Part shown: positions 12,601-12,697 of the stretch, one piece after another | How positions within the stretch are numbered: the stretch's first letter is position 1 | Layout: each line of letters starts with the position of its first letter | Assembly: GCA_900752275.1 (NCBI GenBank) | Contig: CAADUS010000002.1 | Location: forward strand, 1-12,697 | Source: an uncultured Collinsella sp. | Lineage (GTDB): Bacteria > Actinomycetota > Coriobacteriia > Coriobacteriales > Coriobacteriaceae | Direction of reading: 5' to 3' | Length of the DNA stretch: 12,697 nt | The notes under the pieces: model-generated | The model's input: the letters and a program-made list of their open reading frames with translations, nothing else | Told to the model about the DNA's origin: nothing | Database searches by the model: none | Program-made: the position numbers and the translations under genes

Positions 12601-12697
12601 ACCTCGCGAGGAATCCACGCGGCCCACCCGCCAGCGAACTTTGCCCACTCCAATATTTAAAGCCCTTCCCGTCACCACAGCCAAAAATATGAAAAAA

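Overview
The window is high-GC bacterial DNA with an actinobacterial flavour: core genes use CGC almost exclusively for arginine, and there is an initiator tRNA with an encoded CCA. The gene set (CoaX beside a biotin-ligase-like gene, a FolP-FolK fusion, a Sir2 deacylase, exonuclease III, an Old-Yellow-Enzyme oxidoreductase) fits a gut Coriobacteriia, most likely Collinsella. That genus call is inference from gene content and style; no database was searched.

Layout. 1-756 (-): N-terminal 252 codons of an OYE-type NADH:flavin oxidoreductase, running off the left edge. 757-1240: non-coding, holding a striking array of eight 15-bp motifs in strictly alternating orientation at 40/41-bp steps (899-1194). 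1244-1700: a truncated mobile-element gene (DUF2958-like), a weak terminator and a dense block of GC-rich dyads. 1701-1931 (+): small unknown protein. 1975-2690 (-): two coupled small paralogues carrying a W-P-D-G-R signature, behind a promoter with a perfect LexA/SOS-type dyad. 2893-3642 (+): membrane-anchored HNH nuclease. 3663-5496 (-): an EcsC-family protein overlapping an Mrr-type restriction enzyme. 5703-5779 (-): initiator tRNA with its own promoter and terminator. 5915-7102 (-): PP2C-fold protein with eroded metal ligands. 7356-8129 (+): coaX. 8325-10754 (-): folP-folK fusion followed immediately by a biotin-ligase-like gene. 10849-11601 (-): Sir2 deacylase. 11738-12556 (+): exonuclease III.

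The stretch from about 1200 to 5650 looks like an accessory island. It contains a mobile-element remnant, nuclease and restriction genes, an SOS-controlled pair, and (in the HNH gene) frequent AGG arginine codons not seen in the flanking core genes. It abuts the 3' end of the initiator tRNA gene, a typical position for islands, though no duplicated att site was found. The right half, from the tRNA onward, is core metabolism and repair: pantothenate phosphorylation, folate synthesis, biotin-ligase-like function, NAD-dependent deacylation and AP-site repair.

The strongest candidates for something undescribed are the phased alternating-inverted array, the EcsC-Mrr overlapping pair next to a membrane HNH nuclease (possible defence unit), and the SOS-box-driven paralogue pair.
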